From Laburnicola sp. R22_1 (taxonomy: Eukaryota; Ascomycota; Dothideomycetes; Pleosporales; Didymosphaeriaceae), in assembly GCA_014281115.1 (NCBI GenBank), contig JACONQ010000007.1, positions 2,294,001-2,358,000 on the forward strand: a stretch of DNA of 64,000 bases, given 5' to 3'. Numbering within the stretch: position 1 is the stretch's first letter; every line of letters starts with the position of its first letter. The notes under the pieces were generated by a model. The model searched no databases. It was not told the DNA's origin and was given only the letters and a program-made list of their open reading frames with translations. The position numbers and the translations under genes were made by a program. Shown here piece by piece: positions 44,582 to 55,900 of this stretch.

Positions 44582-44916
44582 CCCATTCCATGGGTACAAT
44601 GTGGAGGTCAAGCAACCCTACGACCTTGCTGCGACCCGCAAAAAGAACAACGAGAAAATATTGCTCGGGTACATCGATGAGACTAAGGTGGCTCGCCTTC
44701 AGGAGAAGGCCAATGCTGTTCGTGCACCTGGTGTCAGCCCGAAGCCATTGGATCCATTTGCTGTAAGACATCTCTCTTATCTGAGGCTTTAGTGCTAACA
44801 ATTTCTAGGGCGAGAATTGTCAGCATTGGCTGCAAAACTTCATTGCACTGCTAGCTCGTGAGGGGGTGATAGACCAGGCTGCGGTGCAGATCTTGAGCCA
44901 AGCTCCTAGGATCTAA

Positions 44917-45359
44917 CTCGTCACGGCTTGGATCTCTGGTTTGCTGCGAACTCTCAGAGTCATGGGAAGAGGAGGATGCGAGGTTACGGGCGAGTGACTA
45001 TAGGGAGAATGGGGACACGGAGCACCTGAGAGATAGAGAGGCCCCGACGAGAAGAGGGCCGTCAATTATTGTACCTATAAACCAGACACTTGCCTCCATC
45101 AGACCTACAGTTGCCCTTCCTTCACTCGAGACCAGATCCATCCTTGACAGGAACCCCCGGAAAGTCCTCAATGTTGTAGATGCGTTTCATCCACATGGTA
45201 TTTTTGAGATACCCGCATCCATCGTGCATGTAATCAGATCTAGGAAGCCACTTTAACATCCAGTCTGTGCTTCGTCTGCCTCAAGTAGCAAGTTCCATTT
45301 GGTTGCGGATGTTCCATCCTATTCCCTGTACCTCTACTGTAGCAAAACATATTCTATCC
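44917..45359. other. Spacer between convergent genes
   Basis: About 440 bp between the stop of the split gene and the stop of the APH-type kinase on the opposite strand. It should hold both 3' UTRs. No hairpin or repeat was noticed. Confidence 0.5.
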
Positions 45360-46318
45360 TTAGTACCCGAGAACCCGGGGATACCAAGCCCAGGAGTCAT
45401 AAAACTCAGCAACATCGACAAACTGTGGAATATATTCCTTGGCCCAATCTGAATCGAAATCAGAGGTAAACAGAGCTTTACAATACTCCCAGTAGTCCGG
45501 ATACCATCCCGACTGGTGCCAGTCAATAATAGCAAGTACCTTACCAGAACCATCGGGAGACACCATTATGTTGCTTGGGTGAAGATCAGCATGGGTGAAG
45601 ACGACCCTCGCGTCGTCTGGAAGGGACTCCCGCCATGGATCAGGAATTTGTGACGGATCAGCAAAATGAATTTCCTTGCCGACCTTGATCAGAGCAGAGA
45701 GCCAATCATGAAACTCTTTGACAGTGGCGAAGGGTCCGGCTGGAGGCTTCGTTTTGTGCGTGAACACAATATCAAGAAGGGGCTTCTTGTCAATTCGACC
45801 TAGAGTAGATTAGTACGAGCTTCGCTCTACGAGAAACGAGGGGGCTTACCAAGAAAACGGTCGTCCGGGTCCTGCTCTAACTTGCGTAGGCTGTCTAGGA
45901 TAGTTCGCAGTTGTTTACAGACTTTTTTCTTCGCCCCGTCGGAGAGCGACTCCCATTGGCTCTCCAAGGTAACGCCTTTAATGAGTTCCATGTAGATGAA
46001 GCATTCGCCTCCATCTTCACACCATCCATACACCTCGGGAACAGGTACTTGGTCGGGTAAAAGTTGTTGCATTGCCTGAAGGCATAGTCCTTCGGAGGCT
46101 GTGACCTTTTCCCCATATTTGACAACAAGGTTAAGTGATTCAAATTTCGTGGTACAGGAGCCGATTATGTCTCGAAGTATCGGATTCGCTCGAACTTCTG
46201 CAGGCGAAGGAAATGGTCTTGCGCGGTCGAAGTAATCTGAATGCTTGAAGATGGCGGGCGGTCTAGATGAGAGGAAGCTGGAAGAAATATAGCGGTTGGG
46301 TATATCCTCTGGAGCCAT
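45360..46318 (-). CDS. APH-family phosphotransferase (aminoglycoside/choline kinase-like)
   Basis: Exons 46318-45850 and 45799-45360 on the minus strand, separated by a 50-bp intron (GTAAGC ... CTCTAG), give an intact 302-residue protein ending in TAA. The fold is the protein-kinase-like APH family. Tyr-Met-Glu-Leu-Ile-Lys-Gly-Val, near residue 115, marks the hinge. The catalytic loop is His226-Ala-Asp228-Leu-His-Pro-Ser-Asn233, and the metal-binding Asp249 sits in Ile-Ile-Asp-Trp. In fungi these proteins are numerous and mostly uncharacterised. Substrates may be small molecules or metabolites, and drug resistance should not be assumed. No RIP-type damage is seen, although it borders a severely decayed AT-rich block. 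Confidence 0.9.
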
Positions 46319-46982
46319 TTTAGTGAAGTAGGATACAGCTTCTAGTCACGTGCGCGTAGTCTATGGGTGTCAATCGTGGGCCGGATACCAGTGTTCTGTG
46401 GTTCTTACTATGACCTGAAGAACTAAGCGCAGCGAGGTTCTTAACGCTTGCAGGAATATGTCCGGGATAAGGAAACGCCGATATCGAGCTACTGATTGTG
46501 GAGCCGCGATGCTAGACGTCAGTCGCAGATTGCCGCAGGTCAAAGAGAGGCTGGGAGGGAAGAAGGGCGGGCGAATGTCTGTAGGTAAGCTCGGCTCTTA
46601 GCCTTAAACTCGTAGCCACGTGTTCGTTGTGCCAAGACAGAATGGGCGATAAAATAACACGAGGCTAAACATTAGAATATAGGACGCTAAAATTAGAGTT
46701 ATAGTCTCTTAATATAGTTAGTTAACTATAAGTTACTATAAATAAAATAAAATAAAATAATTTAAAAAACTATAAAATTCTATAGTAATAAAAAGTTATT
46801 TAGAGACTACTATATTTTATTATAAAAGACTCTAATTTAGTTTAACTTTTTATAATAAAGTAATAAAAAAGTATTATAATAAAATACTATAATAAATTAT
46901 TGAATAGTATAGTAGTATAAAAAGTAAAGTGCTAAAAATTAAAAGTAATAAGAAAATATTTATAAATTTATTAAAAACTAAA

Positions 46983-47410
46983 TAACGTGTTTCATTACCG
47001 AGCGGGACACATTACCGAGCGGGACACTCTAAACTCTATACAAAATCAAGCTTAGTAAGCAGCTCTATCTCTAGAACTACTAATTAGAATTAGCTATAAA
47101 TTTTATAGTAGATTTCTATATATACTAGTATATTATGTTTAAAATATCTAAGCTCTAAGTTTAGCAATTATAGAGATACTAAAAGGTAGAGACTAAAAAT
47201 AAGCTTTCTTTAAATAGCTACTTAATTATATAAGCTAGAGCTTAGATATTCTAGAATTAGTATATTTACTTAGGTGCAGCTCTGTTATAAAATTTATAGC
47301 TAATTCTAATTAGTAGTTCTAGAAATAGAGCTGCTTACTAAGCTTGATTTTGTATAGAGTTTAGAGTGTCCCGCTCGATAATATATTCCGCTCGATAATA
47401 AAACACGTTA
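46983..47410. mobile_element. 424-bp palindromic MITE-like element
   Basis: The element spans 46985-47408 between TA dinucleotides at 46983-46984 and 47409-47410. The arms start ACGTGTTTCATTACCGAGCG. The left arm carries the word ATTACCGAGCGGGACAC twice in tandem, with matching but mutated copies on the right (CCGCTCGATAAT). Arm similarity extends over most of the element (for example the CAAGCTTAGTAAGCAGCTC word on both sides). It shares its first five bases, ACGTG, with the 700-bp palindromes. There is no coding capacity. Confidence 0.85.
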
Positions 47411-48770
47411 GTTTTTAAAAATAAAAAGTTATAAAGAATTAATAGATTATTAGAGTTAATTATTAAATTAAACTCTATAGGTAAGATATTTATATAGGGA
47501 GTCTTAGTAATTACTTTATAGCTACTAAAGTATATAGGGGCGCTAAAGCTATATTAAGACTCTAAGAGCGCTAGCTAAATTAGACTAGGGCTAGAGTAAA
47601 ATTACTTTAGTTCTAGTCTACTTTTTAGTATTAATCTATTATACTACTCCCTTTTAAAAAGAGTAGTTTTATTACTTTATATTTCTAATTACTATTACTA
47701 CTATACTTTATAGTATTTTATAGTATTTTTATTTAAGCGTATAGATGCTTATTTGTTAGGAAGCTAAGTAGCGGACTCATAGTTAATTGTCAAAATCTAC
47801 CGTGCCCTTCCCTAGTAAGGGCTCGAAAAGTCACTATATACGTGTGCCAAGGCTCGCTAAGGCGCTAGCCAAGGTATTCCCGGGGATTCGCCGAAGTACC
47901 TCCGTGATTCCATAACATTATTATATAATTATTATATTTTATATTAAGTATATCTAGATAGGGTAGTAGCAAAGAGTAAATAGAATTAATAAAATATAAT
48001 AATATTAATAATAGTAAGAGTTATATATTCGAGTTAGGCATAGACTACTCTAAGAATAATAGCTAATTTTCTATTAAGTATAAGACTTTTAAAAATAAAA
48101 TTATTATTAGTAGTAAAGAATTATTAAAATAAGTTACTAAGAAATCTAATAATTAAGTTATTAATTTTATAACTCTCCTTATTACTCTTTATAACGCTAC
48201 CTATATAGCTAGTAATAACTTAAAAGTCTAGGAGTTATAGCCCTAAGTAATTTTATTAGTAACTATAAATACTAGTAAACTTATTAAGTAGCTTACTATA
48301 ACTTAATATAAGCTAAAGCGCTATAAATAGTTATATAAAGCCTATAACGTTATTAAAAATATAAGATAACTATATAATAAACTTAAAGCTATACTATATA
48401 ATTTTACTACCTTATATAAAAGTAATAGTAATTTATAACTCTATTTAGATAAAAAAGTAAATAAGGTTTTTAATAAATAATAAATTATTAAAACTTTATA
48501 TAAAGATTTTAATTAAGCTAATACTAATATTAAGAAATATAATAAGAAGACTACTAAGTACTACTAGACTTAAAAGAATAAGTAGTAATAGACTTATAAC
48601 TATTAGTTTAAATATAATAAAGCCCTTTATAATCTTAAAAACTTTACTATAATTATAAGTACTTTACGTAAAATAAGTAAAATAAAGTTATTAATTTAGT
48701 TAGAAAAGTATAATACTATAAGTTAAACTTTTATAAATATATTGTTTTAGGTTATAATACTAACGTGTCC

Positions 48771-49462
48771 GTGCGCGTGATGCGCTACTTCGCGTGATGC
48801 GTCGCTTTTTACTAGGAAAATCAAGAAAAACAAGAAAGTTTAAAGCAGTATAATTCTTTAACTACCTTTCCTTTTTAAAATCTTCCTTTATTAAAGTTAT
48901 TAAGAAAGACCATCTCTATAACTTTAGAATTTTAGTTTTCTAATAATAATTAGTTTTAAGAAAAAGTATAAAGTCCTAAAATTCAAGTCCCTAAAATTTA
49001 AAAATACTTTTTTAGGTATAAAGTATACTATTTAGAACACACTTTATATTAGGTTCTTTTTAATAAAACTCTTAACTAAAAAGTTAGATTATCTTTTCAT
49101 TTTTTAAGAAAAATAAATTAGAAAAGATAATCTATCTTCTTAAATAGCTCTTTATAAGAAAAAGTTCTAATACAAAATATATTCTAAATAGTATACTTTA
49201 TACCTAAAAAGTATTATTTTTAAATTTTAGGGACTTGAATTTTAGGACTTTTATACTTTTTTCTTAAAACTAATTATTATTAGAAAACTAAAATTCTAAA
49301 GTTATAGAGATGGTCTTTCTTAATAACTTTATTAAAGGAAGATTTTAAAAAGGAAAGGTAGTTAAAGAGTTATACTGCTTTAAACTTCTTTGTTTTTCTT
49401 AATTTTCCTAGTAAAAAGCGGCGCATTACGCGAAGTGGCGCATCACGCGCACGGACACGTTA
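48771..49462. mobile_element. ~690-bp palindromic foldback/MITE-like element, copy 2
   Basis: Second copy of the 39275-39976 element: 48773-49460 (688 bp), TA-flanked at 48771-48772 and 49461-49462, tips ACGTGTCCGTGCGCG. The sequence is highly similar to copy 1 in both arms, with several C-to-T type differences (for example CCC to TCC and GCC to GTC in the tips). It is inserted in the AT-rich block. Confidence 0.9.
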
Positions 49463-49867
49463 ATAGTTATAGAAATCCTTATTTATTTAGATAAATCTTA
49501 TTATAAGAACACTTTATACTATAAACTAAGTATAATTTTATTTACTATAACTTTATACACTGTTATAATTTATTTCCTTAGTATAATATTTATATTTTAT
49601 ACTATATAGTCTTATTATACTATAAGTGTAGTCCTTTTTATATATTTTTATTTAACTTATAACTAAGCACTTTAGTAGGGTTTATAAACCTTATATACTC
49701 TAGTAATAGTTAGTAATAGTAGTTTTAACTAGTAGTTATACTTCTTTTAAGATGCCTAACTTAGAGAAATTTAGTAGTAAAAAAATAAAAACTATAAGTA
49801 ATAGCGTATACTAGCTATTAATGAATATAATATTACTTTTAAAAAAATTAGCATATTATATATATTA

Positions 49868-50256
49868 TAAACTGTCCGTACGCCGTACGGGCAGGGCTCA
49901 CAGCGATGTTTAAGGTTGTCGCACGATAGGCATCACGTGGGTATCACGTGATGTCCGTGCGCTGCGGCCTGTGCGCTGCAGAACCTTCTCCTTTCCATCC
50001 GCACCCAGATAGAAGAACAAGCAAGTAACAACCAGATCTATTTGCCTCGCACTATCCCCTCCGTACGCTGTGTACACCGTACAACTGTCAGATAGACGGT
50101 CACTGTGAATCACTGTGAATTCACTGTGATTCTGGTGGGTAGGTGCGACCGATCATATGGCCTTTCACACTGAGGCTGGCGCACTACTGTTTTGCACTGC
50201 CCCTGTACTATCCTAGATAGTACAAGCGCCTTAGCATAGATAGGAACTTCTCGCGA
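49868..50256. other. GC-normal segment left of element E, no gene assigned
   Basis: Normal composition resumes sharply at 49870. It contains three close copies of the word CACTGTGAAT/TTCACTGTGAT (50099-50132). It could be the 5' part of the LINE that resumes at 52108, or remains of the disrupted transcription-factor gene. I cannot read either with confidence. Confidence 0.4.
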
Positions 50257-52109
50257 TAACATGGATGGCAAGCGAGCGGCGCAGGCAAGCGAGCGGCGCA
50301 CCCCATCAACTTTTCGCACCTTTGAAGTCGCGCAGCTCAACCACAATATAATATACTATATAGATTTTGATACAATAGATTAAGCAGTATTTAAAGTATC
50401 TTTTTTGCACGTACGTGAGTTATGCCTAAGCTCTCTGCACCTTGTGCAGCGCGCCAGAGCCTGGCGGCTCAGGCCTGATCGCTCTCCACTTTAACGCTGT
50501 TCATGCTCTATCTGCTAGTCAGCCGCCTTTTAAGCAAGTATATTCTCTCCCTCTCCCTTTGTTAAGGTCCCCTGCTTCTGTATCCACTTCTTTTTGCACT
50601 GTCTACGCTTAGTTGCTGCCTCATTAGCTCTCTCAAGGCTAGTAATCCGATCGCGCATAAGCTCAGCTGAGAGCATCATTACTTCAGCACCCTTCTTAAG
50701 TTAATTAATCGCCTGAATAATAGAGGCAGGCGAGGAGCTCTTGTGCCGTTAAACGCGCTCACGGATTAGAGTTGATTGAGCCTCAAGCTCACGTATGTTG
50801 CTCGGCGTTTTGGCTTCCCAAAGAGCCTCTAGCAGAGCAGCTGGTAAAGGCGTACGAAGCTGCACATCCAGCTTTGACAGAACAGCTTCAGGCTGGAGAG
50901 GAACAAGGCCTGCGCCTCAAAAGGCTAAACAGATATTGGCTAATGTAAATAATTGCTCAAAGGCTGTCTTAAAGGCTGGCAGGAATTCAAGCTTTGTAAT
51001 ATGGTTAATATAGTTACGGATTAGAGCCTTAACCTCTTAGCTGTACGCGCGCTTCAACAGCGAGAAGCAGCCCACATTAAGTAGCTGCAGCAGATGCGAG
51101 GAGTGAGGCGGCATGCAGAGCGTGTAGATGTTGTTCTCCTTGCAGAGCTGTTGAAATTTAAGAGAGTAGTGGCTCGCATGGCCATTAAGGATAAGCAGCC
51201 TATACGTGCCAACAATCCAGGTCTCTATATGCTTAATAAAGTGCTTTAGCCACTCAACTCCAAGCTCGTTCGTCGTCCAGCCGTTGTCGCTAAGAGATAT
51301 AGCCCAATCGCGCGGGATATCCTCCTCGTACCAAGCAGATAGGTGGTGCTGGCCAGCAAAGATAATAAACGGTGGGATAGCCCAGCCAGCAGCGTTGATT
51401 GCTTGGACAAGTGTCACCCACTTGCGGTTCCCAGGCTGGACAGCCTTTGGCCGGCCTCTCCTCTCTAACCCTGTAACAACGAGCTAAGTCGTAATCTTGC
51501 CCATCATAAAGCCAGCCTCATCAAAATTGTAGACGTCCTTATCGCAGATGCCGTACCTGGCCTTAGTCTGCTCTACAAGCTTAAACCAGGCGCTAATTAG
51601 GATAGGATCCTCACAGAGAGCTCTCTGTCTATCGTAGGCTCGGTTAAAACACGTCTTAAGAGAGTCTGTACGCCTAACAAAGTTGGCTGGCCACTTCTGT
51701 CCAACCTGGCCTGCGCCGCGCGCAGCTAGCAGCTTATCTGCCATATCGCGAATTGCTAAGTAGGTAGGCGAAAATCCACGTAGGTCTAGATCAAGTATAT
51801 GACGAATTATCACCTCCTCTTCTAGCTAGGTGAGCTTCTTCGAGTTGGGCTGGCAATCGCGTCGCGTAGGTCTCCCAGCGCGTCAGCGGCGGAGCGTTGT
51901 TTCGGGTACATTATAGACTGCTGCAGCAGCTTAGTTGCTTTAGATCTGGCTAGTATTAATTAAAAAGATGGCAAGCTGAACATCTGCTTCCTTTGAAGCC
52001 ATTTGAGTGTTGTGGCGTAGAGTTGTTGTAGGACGCGTTTAGAGCGGGTGCGAAAGTTGATGGGGTGCGCCGCTCGCTTGCCTGCGCCGCTCGCTTGCCA
52101 TCCATGTTA
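50257..52109 (-). mobile_element. Pogo-like element E with TA target duplication
   Basis: The element is 50259-52107 (1849 bp) between TA at 50257-50258 and 52108-52109. The inverted repeats of about 60 bp begin ACATGGATGGCAAGCGAGCG and contain GGCAAGCGAGCGGCGCA twice in tandem. The two ends are almost identical. It encodes a minus-strand transposase. It sits immediately before LINE ORF1 coding sequence and was probably inserted into the LINE. Confidence 0.9.
50400..52003 (-). pseudogene. Pogo-type transposase with catalytic Asp-to-Asn changes
   Basis: The minus-strand frame starts near 52001 (Met-Ala-Ser-Lys-Glu). Blocks: an N-terminal helix-turn-helix, Asn-Phe-Asp-Glu-Ala-Gly-Phe near 51518 (first aspartate kept), then Leu-Ile-Leu-Asn-Gly-His near 51195 and Leu-Leu-Asn-Val-Gly near 51077, where the second and third catalytic aspartates are expected. 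Both Asn codons fit GAT/GAC changed to AAT/AAC in a TpG context. Stops at Gln/Trp codons, for example 51485, 51039 and several further down, add to this. The C-terminal tail (coiled-coil-like, Arg/Glu/Lys-rich) is readable to about 50500. Confidence 0.8.
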
Positions 52110-52149
52110 GCTGGGCTTCTCCAACACAGACATACAATCCACTTTCCAT

Positions 52150-52949
52150 CTCATCTCATCAAGAATACCCTTATATCTGACAAAAAGCCTGCGGCGGCTT
52201 TCCGCCTCTTTGGTGCCAGCGACCTATCCCGCGAGATAATCAAGAAGCGGGCTATAGAACGCCATGACCCTGGCTGCCAGGGCTACTGCAACGCGGCACG
52301 ATGCACACGCGCACCCCGCTGCCGCAACTGCGGAAAGAAACCTAGCGAGCACGAAGGCCCAATGGGAGACAACTGCGCTCACAAGCAACAATGCCCCAAC
52401 TGCCGCGGCCCACACGCCGCAGACGACCCTACCTGCTTAGTGAAACCTAGGCGGGTGAACAATCGCATTATCCGACCGACTCGCCGCGAACTGGCGACAC
52501 TGAGACGCGCCGGATAGAAGGCCTTTGACCAGCTACACAACCTACAGCCTCAATCCGAGCTCACCGCCTAGGGCCAAGACACCTCCCCTAGCGGAGAAGA
52601 CGATACCAGAGAAGAAGCCCCTCTTGACGGCAATGACGCCGCCCCCGCTAGGGCTAACGTCTAGACAGACACTCAAACTGAACCCGTGCTGACACTACCA
52701 GATCAGCCAGAGCAGGAACCGATGGCCCTAAGCCATCGTCCCCCAAGAGGACCTCGACGCTCGACCCCGTACCCCGACACCGCCTTACGACAAGCGGCCC
52801 CACGCTTATCGAGCAGGCCTATGCGATCCTCTGCGCCTATTAGCGGCAGCCTAAACCTCGCCGCGCTCTCTGCTAGAAGCGCGAGACAGGAAGATCACAC
52901 CTAGTCCTCCTCACAGGAGGACCAGACTATGGACGAATCCTCAAGTTAA
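52150..52949 (+). pseudogene. LINE ORF1, C-terminal part with CCHC zinc knuckles
   Basis: Nucleic-acid-binding ORF1 (gag-like) protein of the LINE. The N-terminal part is missing or hidden upstream of element E. The reading frame contains successive Cys/His knuckles between about 52270 and 52440 (Cys-x2-Cys ... His ... Cys; then Cys-Pro-Asn-Cys-Arg-Gly-Pro-His), typical for Tad1 ORF1. TAG codons at 52515, 52569, 52662 and 52902 interrupt the frame. It ends at TAA 52947, which overlaps the ORF2 start in the pentamer TAATG (52947-52951), a layout used for termination-reinitiation in LINEs. Confidence 0.8.
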
Positions 52950-55900
52950 TGAGGAACAACCGCCGCAGATTCACCCCACGTAGGGACCCTGACATCAAAG
53001 TATACTAGACAAATGTTGGCAGAAGCGGCCCAGCACACATAGCCGCCCTTGAGATTGCTTTTACGGAGGGCATCGACATTATTTGCATGCAAGAGCCGGC
53101 TACCTGGCCAGGCACACGCACTTCAAACCACCCCAGCTATAACCTCCACCCACTAGTGGACGGCTGGGACAGCTGGGAGACCTGGGAGGCAGAACGCCCC
53201 CGAGTCCTTATCTTTACCCGTAAGGGCAACCGATTGAAAATTACACCACGTACTCCACTTTATGACTGGGACATGCAGTGGATCAACGTTAACGGAATCT
53301 CAATACTTAATGCCTACTAGGCGCCACAGACTACGCCCGTTCTCAACTACATTACCCACCTCACCCCGCCTAACAGGTGCCTTGCTGGGGGCGATCTCAA
53401 CGCTAAACACGACATGTTCGAACCTGGTGTCACAACTACACAGGGCGGCGCTGAACTGGCCCAATGGGCCACAGACAGCGGCATGGATTACATTGGCGAG
53501 CCCGGAGTCCCCACCCACCGGGCGGGACACGTCATAGACCTCTCCTTCTGTAACATCCCCTTCGCTACCACAGCTGTACGGTCGGACATGAACTGCGGCT
53601 CAGACCACAACATGCTAGTTACCACAATACCTGGCAGAGGACAGGAGCCGCTCGACTAGTTCCAATATAGGGTCCCCACTACGAAGCTCCCGTTATTTGT
53701 CGACGCTGTCGCTAATAGGATGAAGGGCGCTCCTAGCTCAGACGGGCCACGGACCCGCGAGCACGTTGATAGGCGCGTCGCTGCCTTAGAAGAAGTCCTT
53801 ACTGACGCCCTAAAGACGGCAGGCAGGAAGAAAAGAGGGACAGGCCATTTGGCGCCCTGGTGGACAGACGCCTGCAAACAAGCTTACCGGGCACACTTCA
53901 ACTCGCTAGACGGCCACACCAGCTAGGGCCCTTCCGAGGAGACGCGCACTTTCCTAGCGACAGTCCGCAAGGCAAAGAAGGAATACTGGCAACACACTAT
54001 AGACAACGCAGAAGACGACCAGGAACTCTTCTGAATTATTAATTGGCATAAGCTAGAACCCACTAGAACCTAGGCGCCAATGGTCTTCAGAGGCATGGAG
54101 GCGACTGAAGACAAAGACAAGGCTGAGATGCTTCGACAAGCACTGCTCTGCAGATTCACGGCGGAGGACGACCTGCCGGAACCGCCCTCCCCACAAGAGA
54201 ACCACATCATCCCTTGGGACACGTACCTGTCTATCGAAGAGACGGAGCGCTGCGTGATTGGGGTCTCCAGCACCTCACCAGGCGCTGATGGCATAACCGT
54301 CCGGCTGCTTACAGCATGCTGGAACTACATTGGACAGTACGTCTGCGACATCTACCGCGACCTACTTGAACTCGATTACTATCCTGCCGCCTGGACAGAC
54401 GGGGAGATCGTGTTCATCAAGAAGCTCGGCAAGAAGGACTACACGGTCCCAGGCTCTATGAGACCCCTCGCCATGCTACTCTGCCTCGGCAAGGGATTCG
54501 AAAGGATTGCCGCCCGGCGCATAGCCCACTTAGCTGTGCTGCACGGCGTACTAAGCCCCCAACACGGGGGGGCTCTGCCAAAAAGGTCAGCCATGGACTT
54601 GATTGCCGCCTTCACCCACGAAGTGGAACTGGCCTTCAGCAAAGGCCAGCACGTCACCATGGTTACTATGGACGTGCTTGGGGCCTTCAACGCCCTCCTC
54701 GTCAACCGACTGCTACACCGAATGAAAGAACAAGGCTGGCACTAAAAAGTCCTCGTGCTTACGCGCAACATTCTTACGAACCGACACATACTTGTTCGCT
54801 ATGGCCAACACCGATCCAGCCGCCACCTAGTGGCTTGCGGCACCCCACAGGGCTCGCCCTTTTCACCAGTTATCTACATGCTGTACCTGGTGGAACTCCT
54901 CCTCTAGGACACCACACTGCGATTCGGATATGCTGATGACATCTGCCTATACAGAGCCTCGCACAGCCTCGACCTTAACGTTGAACAACTCGCCAAAGAC
55001 GTCCGCAAGATTAACGGATACGGCGCGGACAACAAGATCGCTTTCTTACTAGACAAGCTCGAAATGATCCACCTTACACGGCAGAAAGGAGACTACGCTC
55101 CTCCCTGTACTGTCGACGAGAACCTCACCATACACCCCATTCTCCCCACGAGTGAGAATGGGGCCTTGCGCTGGCTGGGCGTGTGGTTTGACAGGAAGCT
55201 GACCTTCAAGGCCCACGTCGCGACTCGCGCCGCCAAGACAAGGGTGGTCGCACATCACATCCGCAGTCTGGCTCGGATCAAACACGGCCCCCCACCGGGG
55301 TCCCTCCGCAAGGCGGTGATCGCCTGCGTCCTCCCACGGCTCCTGTACGGCGCGGAGGCCTGGTACGGAGGCAGGACAAAGCCCTCCAGAATCACGTGCC
55401 AATCGAGAAGCGCTGTGGTAAGCACCCGACTGGGCTGGCACATTGACGCACTCGACAAAGTCCTCAAGCAGGCATGTAGAGCCGTCGTACCGGCCTATCG
55501 GACCACACCCACCACCGCCGTCTTTAGGGACGCAGGTCTCCCTTCAGCGGTAGTGGCACTTGAGACATGCAAGCTTCGCTTCGCAGCACACCTGCTAACG
55601 ATTGACGATAAGCACCCGCTAACTGCTAGAACCCTCCTGCCCACAGTCAGAAGAGGCCGAGGCGCAGGCCTCCCACAGAGAGCCCGCTCGAAGGTACAGC
55701 AACTCGCACAGGTCTTCGACCCAGTACCCCGACCGGCGTTCCGCGCCCCCCACTACTCCCGCGGGAGCCGCGCCGACCCCACAGGCCGAGTGGCCAAGAA
55801 GGACGCCGCCCGTCACTTCAAGGAGTGGTGGGCTCTCCTCCCGCCGACCGCTATCACCGTCTTCTCAGACGGCTCCGAACAATGGATTGACGGCGTCAAG

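Larger units (their letters stand above)
41385..44916 (+). pseudogene. Small conserved-looking gene split by hAT-3
   Basis: The host gene is recoverable around a transposon. The coding parts are 41385-41515, 44582-44762 and 44809-44916, with a 46-bp intron at 44763-44808 (GTAAGA ... TTTCTAG). When one copy of the 8-bp target duplication is counted, the parts join in frame to 139 residues and a TAA stop. Features: His-Glu-Gly-Lys-Asn and Ala-His-Trp-Ser-Leu-Leu-Val-Leu early, Phe-His-Ala-Val-Gly at the insertion point, then Gly-Glu-Asn-Cys-Gln-His-Trp near the C-terminus. The His...Asn-Cys pattern is suggestive of an NlpC/P60- or LRAT-like papain-fold, but I cannot assign it. Apart from the insertion, no stop or frameshift is seen, so inactivation is recent. 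Confidence 0.8.
46640..49867. other. AT-rich RIP-decayed block with embedded palindromes
   Basis: More than 3 kb of TpA-rich sequence without coding frames. Composition is typical of old RIP-saturated transposons, but no parent family can be read. Two palindromic elements (46985-47408, 48773-49460) lie inside it and keep GC-rich tips. A short GC-normal island at about 47745-47920 breaks the AT-rich run. Confidence 0.65.

Noticed and set aside
45360..46318. Antibiotic-resistance gene (aminoglycoside phosphotransferase)
   Set aside because: It has the APH fold motifs, but fungal members of this family are numerous and mostly unrelated to drug resistance; nothing here indicates such a role.
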